Notes: generated by a model from the letters alone, not told the origin. A stretch of 64,000 nucleotides of DNA from Solibacillus isronensis (GCF_900168685.1 NZ_FVZN01000014.1:930001-994000); one strand, 5' to 3'; positions 33,234 through 41,435 are shown, counted from the stretch's first letter. Numbers and translations are program-made.

Positions 33234-34982
33234 TTGAGCGAATTGAAGTCTAATAAATCCATCATGCAAGAACTGGCATTGTCTCAGTTTCCAAAAGAAT
33301 TAATCGAAAGAGTTTTTGAAAATATTGCGGAAGGTATTATGATTACCGACCGATATAGAAGAATTTTATCGATTAATGTTGCTTTTGAGTTTGTAACAGG
33401 CTTTAAATTAGAAGAGGTACAAGGAAAAAAACCGTCTATTTTGCAGTCTGGCGTGCATGACAGAGCTTTTTATATTGATATGTGGAAACAAATTGGCAAG
33501 GCAGGCATGTGGCAAGGCGAAATTTGGAATAGACGCAAGACGGGTGAATTATACCCCGAATGGCTGACAATACTAGCAATTAAAGATGAAGCAGGTAAAA
33601 TTACAAATTACTGCGGCATTTTTACAGATTTGTCTGAACGTAAAATCGTGGAAGACGAACTTGAAAAAAGGGCTCTTCATGATTCATTAACAGAAGTGTG
33701 CAATCGTTTTGCCTATATTGAACGTATGAATGCACTTTTGGAAGTAACAGAAAACAAGGTAATGCCGATACAGCATGCCGTTATTTTTATGGATTTAGAC
33801 CGCTTTAAGCAAGTGAATGATCTGCTCGGACATGCCATTGGTGATCAGTTATTGGTTGAAGTCTCAAAACGTGTCAAAACTTTAGTGAGAAACAAGGATA
33901 TTTTAGCGCGCTTTGGTGGGGATGAATTTGTCATTACATTAGCAAATATCCAACATCCAAGAGAAGCTGCAAAATTTGCTGAGCAGGTGCTCCGGGTTTT
34001 TGAAGCGCCGATTAAAGTTCATGATCAGGATGTCTATATATCAACAAGTATGGGAATCAGTATTTACCCGGCGGACGGTACGACAACAGAACATCTATTG
34101 AATCGTGCCGATCGTGCCATGTCATTTTCGAAAGATAATGGGCGTAATTGCTACTCGTTCTACTTTGACGAGTTGGAAACTGATTCGAATCGAGTGCTGA
34201 CACTTGATAGTGAGCTTCGTAAAGCAATTGAAAATATGGAATTTACGCTGGCCTATCAGCCGAAAATTAGTACCGAAAACAACGAAATTGTCGGTATCGA
34301 AGCATTAGTACGTTGGAACAGTGAGAAACTTGGCTTTGTATCACCTGCTGAATTTGTCGAACATGCCGAAGAATCAGGTTTAATTATCCCGCTGAGCGAG
34401 ATGATTTTCGAGCTTGCATGTGAAGGCTACCATCAGCTTGTTTCTGCCGGGTATCCGAATGTACCGATCGCAGTAAATGTATCGAGCATTCACTTCCAAC
34501 AGCAAAGCTTCCTGGATTCGGTTCAGAAAATTTTAGAGCGGAATAATGCTTCTGCTCAAAGTTTTGAAATCGAAGTAACAGAGCGGACAGTGATGAACAG
34601 CGCGCAAGAAACAGTGAGTAAACTAGTAAAACTGAGGCAATTAGGTTTTAAACTTTCAATCGACGACTTCGGGACAGGGTATTCTTCGTTAAGTTACTTA
34701 GTGCGATTCCCGCTCGATGTGCTCAAAATTGACCGCAGCTTCATTCAGCATATTTGCTCGCTTGATGATAAGCAGGCAATTGTCGATGCGATTATTCAAA
34801 TGGCACATCGCCTGCAAATGAAAGTAGTAGCTGAAGGTGTGGAAACAAGCCAGCAAGTCGATTTGCTTAAATCGATGGGCTGTGATTATATACAAGGGTA
34901 TTACTACAGTAAACCTTTGCCTATGGAAGAATTAATCGACTTCATCCAATTTTGGGAAGTCGAGCATCAAGGAAGGATTTAA
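33234..34982 (+). CDS. PAS-GGDEF-EAL cyclic di-GMP signalling protein
   Basis: Cytosolic 582-residue protein with a PAS sensor domain (about 20-135), a diguanylate cyclase domain with intact GGDEF (228-232) and an RxxD inhibitory site (RNKD) five residues before it, and an EAL phosphodiesterase domain with intact EAL (356-358), DDFGTGYSSL and EGVET motifs. Both catalytic activities could be present; the net effect on c-di-GMP cannot be told. No transmembrane segment is seen. The start is TTG 33234 with AGGGTGA upstream. It sits between rnpB and ypsC, where B. subtilis has no such gene. Confidence 0.93.
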   Translation: MSELKSNKSIMQELALSQFPKELIERVFENIAEGIMITDRYRRILSINVAFEFVTGFKLEEVQGKKPSILQSGVHDRAFYIDMWKQIGKAGMWQGEIWNRRKTGELYPEWLTILAIKDEAGKITNYCGIFTDLSERKIVEDELEKRALHDSLTEVCNRFAYIERMNALLEVTENKVMPIQHAVIFMDLDRFKQVNDLLGHAIGDQLLVEVSKRVKTLVRNKDILARFGGDEFVITLANIQHPREAAKFAEQVLRVFEAPIKVHDQDVYISTSMGISIYPADGTTTEHLLNRADRAMSFSKDNGRNCYSFYFDELETDSNRVLTLDSELRKAIENMEFTLAYQPKISTENNEIVGIEALVRWNSEKLGFVSPAEFVEHAEESGLIIPLSEMIFELACEGYHQLVSAGYPNVPIAVNVSSIHFQQQSFLDSVQKILERNNASAQSFEIEVTERTVMNSAQETVSKLVKLRQLGFKLSIDDFGTGYSSLSYLVRFPLDVLKIDRSFIQHICSLDDKQAIVDAIIQMAHRLQMKVVAEGVETSQQVDLLKSMGCDYIQGYYYSKPLPMEELIDFIQFWEVEHQGRI

Positions 34983-34986
34983 ACGC

Positions 34987-36126
34987 ATGACAAAATTTAA
35001 TTTAGTAGCAACAGCTGCGATGGGCCTAGAGGCAATTGTAGCAGAAGAAGTACGTGATCTAGGATACGAAACACGTGTAGATAACGGCAAAGTATATTTT
35101 GAAGGCGATGAGATGGCGATTGCTCGCACAAATCTTTGGTTACGTGTAGCGGACCGGGTGAAAATCGTCGTTGCCCAATTCCCTGCCAGAACATTTGATC
35201 AGCTATTTGAAGGCGTAAAGGCAGTTCAATGGGAAAAATACTTACCGGTGGATGCAAATTTCCCTGTGTCAGGTAAATCGGTCAAATCGACTTTATTCAG
35301 TGTACCGGATTGTCAGGCAATCACAAAAAAAGCTATTGTTGAACGAATGAAACTTGCATATAAACGTTTAGGATTTTTAGATGAGTCAGGTCCTACATTT
35401 AAAATTGAAATTTCGATTTTAAAAGATATGGCAACATTAACGATCGATACATCGGGCGTAGGCTTGCATAAACGTGGATACCGCACGACACAAGGTGAAG
35501 CACCATTAAAAGAAACACTTGCAGCAGCATTAGTGAAAATTTCAAAATGGTCACCAAGCCGTCCGTTCGTAGATCCTTTCTGTGGTTCGGGAACGATTGC
35601 ATTGGAAGCGGCAATGATTGGTCAAAATATCGCACCAGGCTATAACCGCGAATTTATTTCCGAATCATGGCCATGGATGAAGCAGGATATTTGGGATAAA
35701 GCGCGTGACGAGGCAGATTCTTTAGCAAATTATGATCAGGAATTAACGATCATCGGTTCGGATATCGATCATAAAATGGTTGCTATCGCGCAAGAAAATG
35801 CACTTGAAGCAGGCTTTGGCGATCTATTGACATTCAAGCAAATGCAGGCAACGGATTTCACATCAAAGCTGACAGACGGAGTTATTGTTACAAACCCGCC
35901 ATATGGTGAGCGTATTGGTGAAGTGGAAGAAATCGAGAAAATGCTGCGCCAGTTTGGTCAAGTAATGCAAAACTATCCGACTTGGTCAGTGTACATGCTG
36001 TCTTCAATGGAAGACTTAGAAGTGCATTACGGTAAAAAAGCGACGAAAAAGCGTAAATTATTCAACGGATTCATCCGCACAGACTTTTACCAGTATTGGG
36101 GACAAAAATCTAAGCGCGAAAATTAA
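34987..36126 (+). CDS. ypsC: rRNA N2-guanine methyltransferase family protein YpsC
   Basis: SAM-dependent RNA methyltransferase of the RlmL/YpsC type, likely acting on 23S rRNA guanine N2. An N-terminal THUMP domain (about 1-155) is followed by a Rossmann methyltransferase domain with the SAM motif VDPFCGSGTIALEAA and the catalytic TNPPYGER. Length 379. ATG 34987 follows AAGGATTT, only 4 bases after the GGDEF-EAL stop, so the two are co-transcribed. Confidence 0.93.
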   Translation: MTKFNLVATAAMGLEAIVAEEVRDLGYETRVDNGKVYFEGDEMAIARTNLWLRVADRVKIVVAQFPARTFDQLFEGVKAVQWEKYLPVDANFPVSGKSVKSTLFSVPDCQAITKKAIVERMKLAYKRLGFLDESGPTFKIEISILKDMATLTIDTSGVGLHKRGYRTTQGEAPLKETLAAALVKISKWSPSRPFVDPFCGSGTIALEAAMIGQNIAPGYNREFISESWPWMKQDIWDKARDEADSLANYDQELTIIGSDIDHKMVAIAQENALEAGFGDLLTFKQMQATDFTSKLTDGVIVTNPPYGERIGEVEEIEKMLRQFGQVMQNYPTWSVYMLSSMEDLEVHYGKKATKKRKLFNGFIRTDFYQYWGQKSKREN

Positions 36127-36131
36127 TAATG

Positions 36132-36173
36132 AAGAGCGTGACCGAGAAGACATTCCGGAGAACGCTCTTTTTG
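36132..36173 (+). terminator. Terminator after ypsC
   Basis: AAGAGCGT/ACGCTCTT stem with an inner CCG/CGG followed by T5. Confidence 0.8.
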
Positions 36174-36260
36174 TTGCATATTATTAGTCTTTTTTATGTA
36201 AATCGTTGTATAATGATGAGTACGGAATTTTTTATTTAAATTTGTAAATAGTTAGTATTT

Positions 36261-36309
36261 GCGGAAGGGATTGTAAACAACAATTCCTTCCGCCTCATAT
36301 TGAGGGGGA
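36261..36309 (+). promoter_or_regulatory. Double hairpin covering the ypvA ribosome site
   Basis: A 14-bp stem GCGGAAGGGATTGT/ACAATTCCTTCCGC with a 5-base loop (36261-36293) is directly followed by CCTCA TAT TGAGG (36293-36305), whose right arm is part of the ypvA ribosome site GAGGGGGAA. There is no T-run after the first stem. This could limit translation of ypvA. Confidence 0.45.
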
Positions 36310-36317
36310 ACATCCAT

Positions 36318-38219
36318 TTGAGAAAATCTTTACCTTTTGAACTTTCAAGAGAAAAAACTTTCTTTGATTCGTTAGGTGATTGGCTCGGTGACGTATTATA
36401 TGATGAGCTACCAGAACGAGGATTTGAATGCCGTGACGAACAAATTTTCATGGCTTACCAAATAGAGCAAGCTTTAAAAGAAAAGAACGTGTTATTTGCG
36501 GAAGCTGGGGTAGGAACAGGAAAAACGATCGCCTACTTATTACCGGCTGTATCCTATGCACGTTATACAGGAAAACCGGCACTTATTGCCTGTGCAGATG
36601 AAACTTTAATCGATCAGCTCGTAAAAGAGGGCGGCGATATTCATAAACTTCGTGATGTATTAGGTCTGGATATTGATGTCCGCCTTGCAAAATCACGTGA
36701 CCAATATTTATGTTTAAAACGTTTTGAAGAAGCGGAAAAAACGGAAACAGAAGAGTGGATTGATGATATTGCATTTTCAATTCCGGATGGCGTATATGCA
36801 CAGGGCAGTATGATTGCCGTGCAACCATATGGGGAGCGCTCGGATTATTCGTTAGTGACGGATGAAGACTGGGAGAAAGTAAACTACAATTCAATCATGC
36901 AATGTGCGGTTTGCGATTTACGTAATCGTTGCGGCCAAACATTACACCGTGCACATTATCGTAAATCGACGGACCTGATCATTTGTTCACAAGACTTTTT
37001 AATGGAGCATTTGGCGACAAAGGAATCACGTGAACGTGAAGGGCAATTACCGCTATTACCGGAAGTTTCAATGATGGTCCTTGATGAAGGACATTTACTT
37101 GAATATGCAGCCCAAAAAGCATTAACATACAAAGTTCAGGCTTATACAATTGTAGAGTTATTGGAACGACTAATGGTAGACGGTGTCCGTGAGCGTACTT
37201 TATACGCAATGGAACATTTACAAGATCACCATGAACTGTTTTTTGACCAGTTGCGTGAAGATGTCATTCAGTCAGAAGAAGACCGTAAACGTATTGTAAA
37301 ATCAGAGCGACTGATCCAATTAGGCGAGCGCGTCATTGCATATGTCGATCAGTTGCTGGAAGAATTCGTTTTCGAATCGGAGCTTTACATGATTCCGGAA
37401 TATGAGCTGAATATGGCAGAAGAGTTTTTAGAACATTATGTTGCGGCAATGCGTATTTTTGTTGCACAAGGCGATGCTGTTGATTGGCTCGAAGATACAG
37501 ATGGAGAAGAGACGCTCGTAATTATGCCGCGCCTGATTACAGATGTTCTTTCCGAAACGTTATTCTCGAAAAAAATGCCAATCGTGTTCTCATCAGCTAC
37601 ACTTTCGGTAAATAAGGATTTCAGCTATATCGCATCAAGTTTAGGCATTGAACAATACCAAAGCTTCAGTGTACCATCACCGTTTGATTATGAAGAAGTA
37701 ATGAAAATTTATTTACATGAACTATCGCAATCCGAAAAAACTGCAAAAGTTGAGCAGCTTTTGAAAGATGGTAAACAAACGTTGATTTTATTTAAATCAA
37801 AACAGGCAATGAATCACTTTAAATCAAATGTAGGTTTAATGGAACGCTTGAATATCGCATTTGAAGGCGACCGTGAGCTTTCGGCAATTGTCCGTGAGTT
37901 CCAAAACGGTGAAGTGAAGACATTATGTTCGTATCACTTATGGGAAGGCTTGGATTTACCGGAAGAAGCGTTAACGCGCGTCATTATTTTCGACTTGCCA
38001 TTCCCGCCACATGATCCATTGTTCGATGCAAAACGTTCATTTGCACAAAATCCGTTTGAAGAAGTTGAGTTACCATTCATGCAGCTTCGTCTTCAACAAG
38101 GAATGGGCCGTTTAATTCGTACATCGAATGACCATGGTGACATTCATATTTTATTAAATAATGAAGAAGCAAGCGTGAAATCGTACTTCACAGATATTTT
38201 AGCAGTGAACCCGCAATAA
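36318..38219 (+). CDS. ypvA: XPD/DinG-like Fe-S helicase YpvA
   Basis: Second DinG-family helicase in the window, without an exonuclease domain. Walker A is AGVGTGKTIAY and motif II LDEGH. Unlike the dinG product it has the four cysteines of the XPD-type Fe-S domain: one in QYLCLKRF and three in CAVCDLRNRC. The C-terminal helicase half has LWEGLDLPEEALTRVII and QGMGRLIRTSNDHGD. The start is TTG 36318, eight bases after GAGGGGGAA, giving 633 residues, near the B. subtilis length. It probably acts on structured or damaged DNA; the substrate is not shown. Confidence 0.9.
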   Translation: MRKSLPFELSREKTFFDSLGDWLGDVLYDELPERGFECRDEQIFMAYQIEQALKEKNVLFAEAGVGTGKTIAYLLPAVSYARYTGKPALIACADETLIDQLVKEGGDIHKLRDVLGLDIDVRLAKSRDQYLCLKRFEEAEKTETEEWIDDIAFSIPDGVYAQGSMIAVQPYGERSDYSLVTDEDWEKVNYNSIMQCAVCDLRNRCGQTLHRAHYRKSTDLIICSQDFLMEHLATKESREREGQLPLLPEVSMMVLDEGHLLEYAAQKALTYKVQAYTIVELLERLMVDGVRERTLYAMEHLQDHHELFFDQLREDVIQSEEDRKRIVKSERLIQLGERVIAYVDQLLEEFVFESELYMIPEYELNMAEEFLEHYVAAMRIFVAQGDAVDWLEDTDGEETLVIMPRLITDVLSETLFSKKMPIVFSSATLSVNKDFSYIASSLGIEQYQSFSVPSPFDYEEVMKIYLHELSQSEKTAKVEQLLKDGKQTLILFKSKQAMNHFKSNVGLMERLNIAFEGDRELSAIVREFQNGEVKTLCSYHLWEGLDLPEEALTRVIIFDLPFPPHDPLFDAKRSFAQNPFEEVELPFMQLRLQQGMGRLIRTSNDHGDIHILLNNEEASVKSYFTDILAVNPQ

Positions 38220-38226
38220 TGTTCAA

Positions 38227-38259
38227 CCCCGTTCGAGAGTATCGAACGGGGTTTTTATT
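38227..38259 (+). terminator. Terminator after ypvA
   Basis: Perfect 10-bp stem CCCCGTTCGA/TCGAACGGGG followed by T5. Confidence 0.92.
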
Positions 38260-38287
38260 TGGGATTTATTTCGTCGGGCGGCCGGAT

Positions 38288-38461
38288 ATTCTAATATGTA
38301 GTAGGGGGTGTTCTAATATAATAAAAAATTGTCTAATAAAATGCTGATCTTCTAATAAGTGAATCAATTCTTCTAAAATGGAGTTGAGAAGTTCAAATAT
38401 TGGAGTGAATTATTCTAATAATGAATAGGGTTACTCTAATATCCGTAAATTTCTTCAAATA
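38288..38461 (-). repeat. Array B: phased TTCTAAT repeats, 9 units
   Basis: TTCTAAT or near variants start at 38289, 38311, 38331, 38350, 38371, 38392, 38413, 38434 and 38454; spacings are 22, 20, 19, 21, 21, 21, 21 and 20. It is the reverse complement of the motif in arrays A and C. The short-spacing end is at the left, next to the ypvA terminator, and the segment around 38331-38358 (TCTAATAAAAT, GAT, TTCTAATA) resembles the reverse of the end cassette of arrays A and C. It fills the gap between the convergent ypvA and cheX genes. Confidence 0.85.
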
Positions 38462-38504
38462 AAAAAACCTTTCATTGAAATAATCAATAAAAGGCAATAA
38501 TAAA

Positions 38505-38969
38505 TTACTCGTCTTCTTCCATATCAATTGTATATAAAATAATTAAATCCCCGATACCTTCTAATGTAGCTGGTATTTTAAATGCTTGCTTAAAGCCGTA
38601 TAACTTCGTATGGCCAACCATTACGGTAGGTGGCGTAATATCAAGCTCCAAATCATGTTGTACCGTGTATGTACATAAATTACAGGCAATCATATTCCCG
38701 AGTTCGCCTGTAAAGGACTCAAGCATAGCACCTTCTAAAGGCATTCCGAACATTGCAGAGCCGATTGCACTAAAACTTTCCGGTGTGCCATCAATGATAA
38801 TGCGTCCTTTAATATCACCAACTAATCCTATAAGCACACCCATCTCACATTGTTCATACGGTTCATTTATAATGGAAGGAGATTTCACATCTATAATCAT
38901 AGGTAGTATAGTTTTTAGTGAATGGATTGTCCCGTTTAAAATAGTTTGAATATGCGTCGAATTACTCAA
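38505..38969 (-). CDS. Chemotaxis protein CheX (CheC-like phosphatase)
   Basis: A 154-residue CheX/CheC-like protein; members dephosphorylate CheY-P. The active-site pattern E-x2-N is present in SFTGELGNMIACN. The beta-rich segments IGLVGDIKGRIIIDG and IIDVKSPSI fit the fold. The start is TTG 38969 with AAGGAGAAA upstream on the reverse strand. No other chemotaxis genes lie nearby, so it is an orphan. It is divergent from the Fur-box unit at 39054. Confidence 0.85.
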   Translation of the reverse strand: MSNSTHIQTILNGTIHSLKTILPMIIDVKSPSIINEPYEQCEMGVLIGLVGDIKGRIIIDGTPESFSAIGSAMFGMPLEGAMLESFTGELGNMIACNLCTYTVQHDLELDITPPTVMVGHTKLYGFKQAFKIPATLEGIGDLIILYTIDMEEDE

Positions 38970-39053
38970 TAATAATTTCTCCTTCCTAGACTTTTAATTC
39001 ATATTAACATGTTACTTCGGTATATGTATAGAAGAAAATTAAAAGAGACTGTA

Positions 39054-39082
39054 TTGACAGAAAATTTAGGAGCATATATAAT
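39054..39082 (+). promoter_or_regulatory. Consensus sigma-A promoter
   Basis: A perfect TTGACA (39054-39059), exactly 17 bases, and a perfect TATAAT (39077-39082). Start expected near 39089, inside the Fur-type operator. Confidence 0.85.
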
Positions 39083-39087
39083 GAAAA

Positions 39088-39102
39088 TGATAATTATTAT
39101 CA
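39088..39102 (+). promoter_or_regulatory. Perfect 7-1-7 Fur box
   Basis: TGATAATTATTATCA is a perfect inverted repeat identical to the Bacillus Fur consensus (TGATAATnATTATCA), and differs from the PerR and Zur consensus at the defining end positions. It covers the predicted transcription start, so Fur with iron would be expected to block transcription. Confidence 0.85.
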
Positions 39103-39123
39103 GTAAATGGGGCGGTGTTTAAA

Positions 39124-39204
39124 ATGTTGTATGCTTTTATTGGGGCAACAGTGATCGTTTATGTGGCAATTGGAAACTATGTGTTAAAAAATGTAGCAAA
39201 TTAG
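39124..39204 (+). CDS. Fur-controlled 26-residue membrane peptide
   Basis: A reading frame for MLYAFIGATVIVYVAIGNYV plus LKNVAN, 26 residues, is nearly all one transmembrane helix with a short basic tail. GGGGCGGTG lies about 6 bases upstream of ATG 39124. The unit has a consensus promoter, a perfect Fur box and its own perfect terminator, so it is a complete single-gene iron-regulated transcription unit. Its sequence matches no peptide I know. B. subtilis has small Fur-regulated peptides (FbpA, FbpB, FbpC), but these are not hydrophobic like this. A role in modulating a membrane transporter or cytochrome complex under iron limitation is only inference. Confidence 0.7.
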   Translation: MLYAFIGATVIVYVAIGNYVLKNVAN

Positions 39205-39228
39205 AAAATAAAATATTGAAGATTATTC

Positions 39229-39266
39229 ATCGCATTGTCACATTGACAATGCGATTTTTATTTTTA
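39229..39266 (+). terminator. Terminator of the 26-residue gene
   Basis: Perfect 12-bp stem ATCGCATTGTCA/TGACAATGCGAT with a 3-base loop and TTTTTATTTTT tail. Confidence 0.93.
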
Positions 39267-39273
39267 AACAATG

Positions 39274-39308
39274 AAAAGGCTATTGAATTAACGAGTTCAA
39301 TAGCCTTT
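39274..39308 (-). terminator. Terminator of the LD-carboxypeptidase gene
   Basis: Perfect 13-bp stem AAAGGCTATTGAA/TTCAATAGCCTTT just after the stop codon on the reverse strand, followed there by TTTTC. Confidence 0.8.
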
Positions 39309-39318
39309 AGAATATCTG

Positions 39319-40308
39319 TTAAAGCCAATGTTCAATACACGTAATCGACTGATTGATCGTGTCCAAACGGATTTTTTTGCCGATTGCCAAAGGGAACATC
39401 GGGTGGGTGTGGGCACAGTCGACATTGGCAAGTATAGGAATGTTTTTTCCATCCAGCTGTTCCAACAACAGATCAAGCGGTTGCTTGCCTGTCCCTTCAT
39501 CATCAAAGAGCTCATGTTTCCCAAGGAGAATACCGTCAACTTTGTCGAAAATCCCGTGCAATTTCAACATCGCAAAATTCTTTTCTACGGTTGCTGCGCT
39601 CTTTAATGAATCCTCAATCAGTAAAATATCTCCCGTATTAATAACAGGAAAATATGGTGTTCCGATGAAGCCATACATTGTATTATTATTACCGCCAATT
39701 AAACGCCCCTCAACTACACCTTTATGAACACCAATCCATTTATTTGAATACAGTGTTTTTGGCTTTTCATAATTTAGCCAGTTAATCATTTCATCTGACC
39801 AAACATGTGGCATTGGAATCGAGTACGGAACGCTTGGTTGACAAAAATAGCGTTCGAAATAATTGTAGGTTTCGTGGACAAGCGGCTCAAATTCGCCGAA
39901 CGAGGGGATAAGTGCCGGACCGTAATATGTAGGAATATTAGTCTTGGCAAAAAGAGCCAGTAATATTGCAGTAGTATCAGAATAGCCGATCACAATTTTC
40001 GGGTTACTTTTAAATGCTTCGTAATCTAAATAGGGGAGCAGGCTATTCGAATTCGTCCCCCCAATTGTGGACATAATCATTTTAATCAATGGATCTCTTA
40101 GTAGCTGGTTGAATTCTTCAGCGCGTTCTTTTGGGGTTCCTGACCGATAGCCATCCTGTTTACCAGTAAGATTTCCCTCGATAATTTGAAACCCTTTCCC
40201 TTCCAAAAATTCCTTACCGCGACTGTAGCGCAACTTTGCGGTAGCAGTTGCCGGTGCAGAAGATGAAAAAATGCCGATCTTATCTCCACGTTGCAATGGA
40301 TGAAACAT
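39319..40308 (-). CDS. S66-family LD-carboxypeptidase / MccF-like peptidase
   Basis: Serine peptidase of family S66, 329 residues. It has GDKIGIFSSSAPAT at the N-terminus, the nucleophile serine in VIGYSDTTAILL, the glutamate of the catalytic triad probably in VEGRLIGGNN or nearby, and the catalytic histidine region DCAHTHPMFPLAIG. Members either trim the tetrapeptide of recycled murein (LdcA) or cleave microcin C-type acyl-adenylates (MccF); sequence alone does not decide, though the long form without a signal peptide resembles the Bacillus YocD/MccF-like set. ATG 40308 follows AGGTGATT on the reverse strand. Confidence 0.88.
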   Translation of the reverse strand: MFHPLQRGDKIGIFSSSAPATATAKLRYSRGKEFLEGKGFQIIEGNLTGKQDGYRSGTPKERAEEFNQLLRDPLIKMIMSTIGGTNSNSLLPYLDYEAFKSNPKIVIGYSDTTAILLALFAKTNIPTYYGPALIPSFGEFEPLVHETYNYFERYFCQPSVPYSIPMPHVWSDEMINWLNYEKPKTLYSNKWIGVHKGVVEGRLIGGNNNTMYGFIGTPYFPVINTGDILLIEDSLKSAATVEKNFAMLKLHGIFDKVDGILLGKHELFDDEGTGKQPLDLLLEQLDGKNIPILANVDCAHTHPMFPLAIGKKIRLDTINQSITCIEHWL

Positions 40309-40393
40309 ATAATCACCTATCTTTGCTAATTTATAGTTTTGGCTATATGTTAAAATTATACAATATATTCAAGCGGAAAAAAGGAAATAATAA

Positions 40394-40458
40394 ATGCGGA
40401 GTAGGGTACATGATAGAAAATAAGGAGGTGAGCAGCTAGTTACGGCAACTAGTGTCCA
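40394..40458 (+). promoter_or_regulatory. glsA leader: short uORF, then ribosome site and hairpin
   Basis: AAAGGAAATAATAA precedes a 9-codon frame (MRSRVHDRK, 40394-40423) whose stop touches a strong AAGGAGGTG (40422-40430). Between that site and the glsA ATG lie 29 bases, of which 17 form CTAGTT-ACGGC-AACTAG (40436-40452). An in-frame TAG at 40450-40452 rules out a start closer to the ribosome site. If the hairpin forms, the effective distance falls to about 12 bases. Confidence 0.55.
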
Positions 40459-41379
40459 ATGAACAAATTACAAAAAATTTATGAACAGGCGAAACAAATG
40501 ACAGCAAATGGTCAGGTCGCCTCATATATACCAGCACTTGCTGCAGCAAATAGTGATTTGTTTGCGGTAAGTTTACTGAGCGCAGATCAGGAAATCGAAT
40601 TAGGAGATTGTACAGAAACTTTTACGCTTCAAAGTGTCGTGAAAGTAATCAGTTTTATGGTTGCTGCAAATCATCATGGTATCGAGGAGATCATGCATTA
40701 TGTTGATGTGGAGCCGACAGGAGACTCATTTAACTCCATTGTCCGATTGGAAAGCCATAATAATAAGCCATTCAATCCGATGATCAATGCAGGGGCGATA
40801 ACGATTGCTTCGTTACTTCCGGGTGAGACAATGTTCGAAAAAGTAAAATCTGTAACAACTTATTTAGAACGGATGATCGGAAAGAAAGTGCATATTAATA
40901 ATGAAATCTATTTTTCGGAATACCAGTCAGCTGATTATAACCGTGCAATTGCCTATATATTACAGGCAAACGGTTTCCTGAAATCTGATGTAGAGGAAGC
41001 ACTTCAAGTCTATTTACAGCTTTGCTCGATTTCAGTAGACGTGTCCGATTTAGCAAAAATGGCCTATTATTTTGCGACTAATGGAAAAGATAGTGAAGCT
41101 TGCTGCAATAAAGAGGTAATTAATATTGCAAAAGCTTTAATGCTCACATGCGGAATGTACAATGCATCCGGAAAGTTTGCAGCGTTTGTAGGGTTGCCGG
41201 CAAAAAGCGGTGTATCCGGTGCAATCATTGCCGTTGTACGGAATGGTGAAATTGAACAACTGCAAGGTCCGATTGGAATCGGCATTTATGGACCAGCAAT
41301 TGATCAAGTCGGCAATAGTGTAGCAGGCATCGATTTTTTGATGCACCTGTCAAAGGAATATGATTTGTTTTGTTTATAA
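40459..41379 (+). CDS. glsA: Glutaminase
   Basis: Serine-dependent beta-lactamase-fold glutaminase (GlsA/YbgJ type) hydrolysing glutamine to glutamate and ammonia. The nucleophile and base are in LQSVVKV (S-x-x-K), with NPMINAGAI, GDCTETFTLQ and AKSGVSGAI as further family segments. Length 306 is usual. The ATG is fixed by an in-frame TAG just upstream; the ribosome site is unusually far away (see the leader entry). It shares a bidirectional terminator with the convergent ABC-F gene. Confidence 0.93.
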   Translation: MNKLQKIYEQAKQMTANGQVASYIPALAAANSDLFAVSLLSADQEIELGDCTETFTLQSVVKVISFMVAANHHGIEEIMHYVDVEPTGDSFNSIVRLESHNNKPFNPMINAGAITIASLLPGETMFEKVKSVTTYLERMIGKKVHINNEIYFSEYQSADYNRAIAYILQANGFLKSDVEEALQVYLQLCSISVDVSDLAKMAYYFATNGKDSEACCNKEVINIAKALMLTCGMYNASGKFAAFVGLPAKSGVSGAIIAVVRNGEIEQLQGPIGIGIYGPAIDQVGNSVAGIDFLMHLSKEYDLFCL

Positions 41380-41383
41380 ATAG

Positions 41384-41429
41384 GAAAAAGGAGCATTCTC
41401 TCAAAAAAATTAAGGAATGTTCCTTTTTC
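41384..41429. terminator. Bidirectional terminator, glsA / ABC-F gene
   Basis: GAAAAAGGA-CATTC pairs with GAATG-TCCTTTTTC, giving T-runs on both strands. Confidence 0.8.
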
Positions 41430-41435
41430 AGATGT

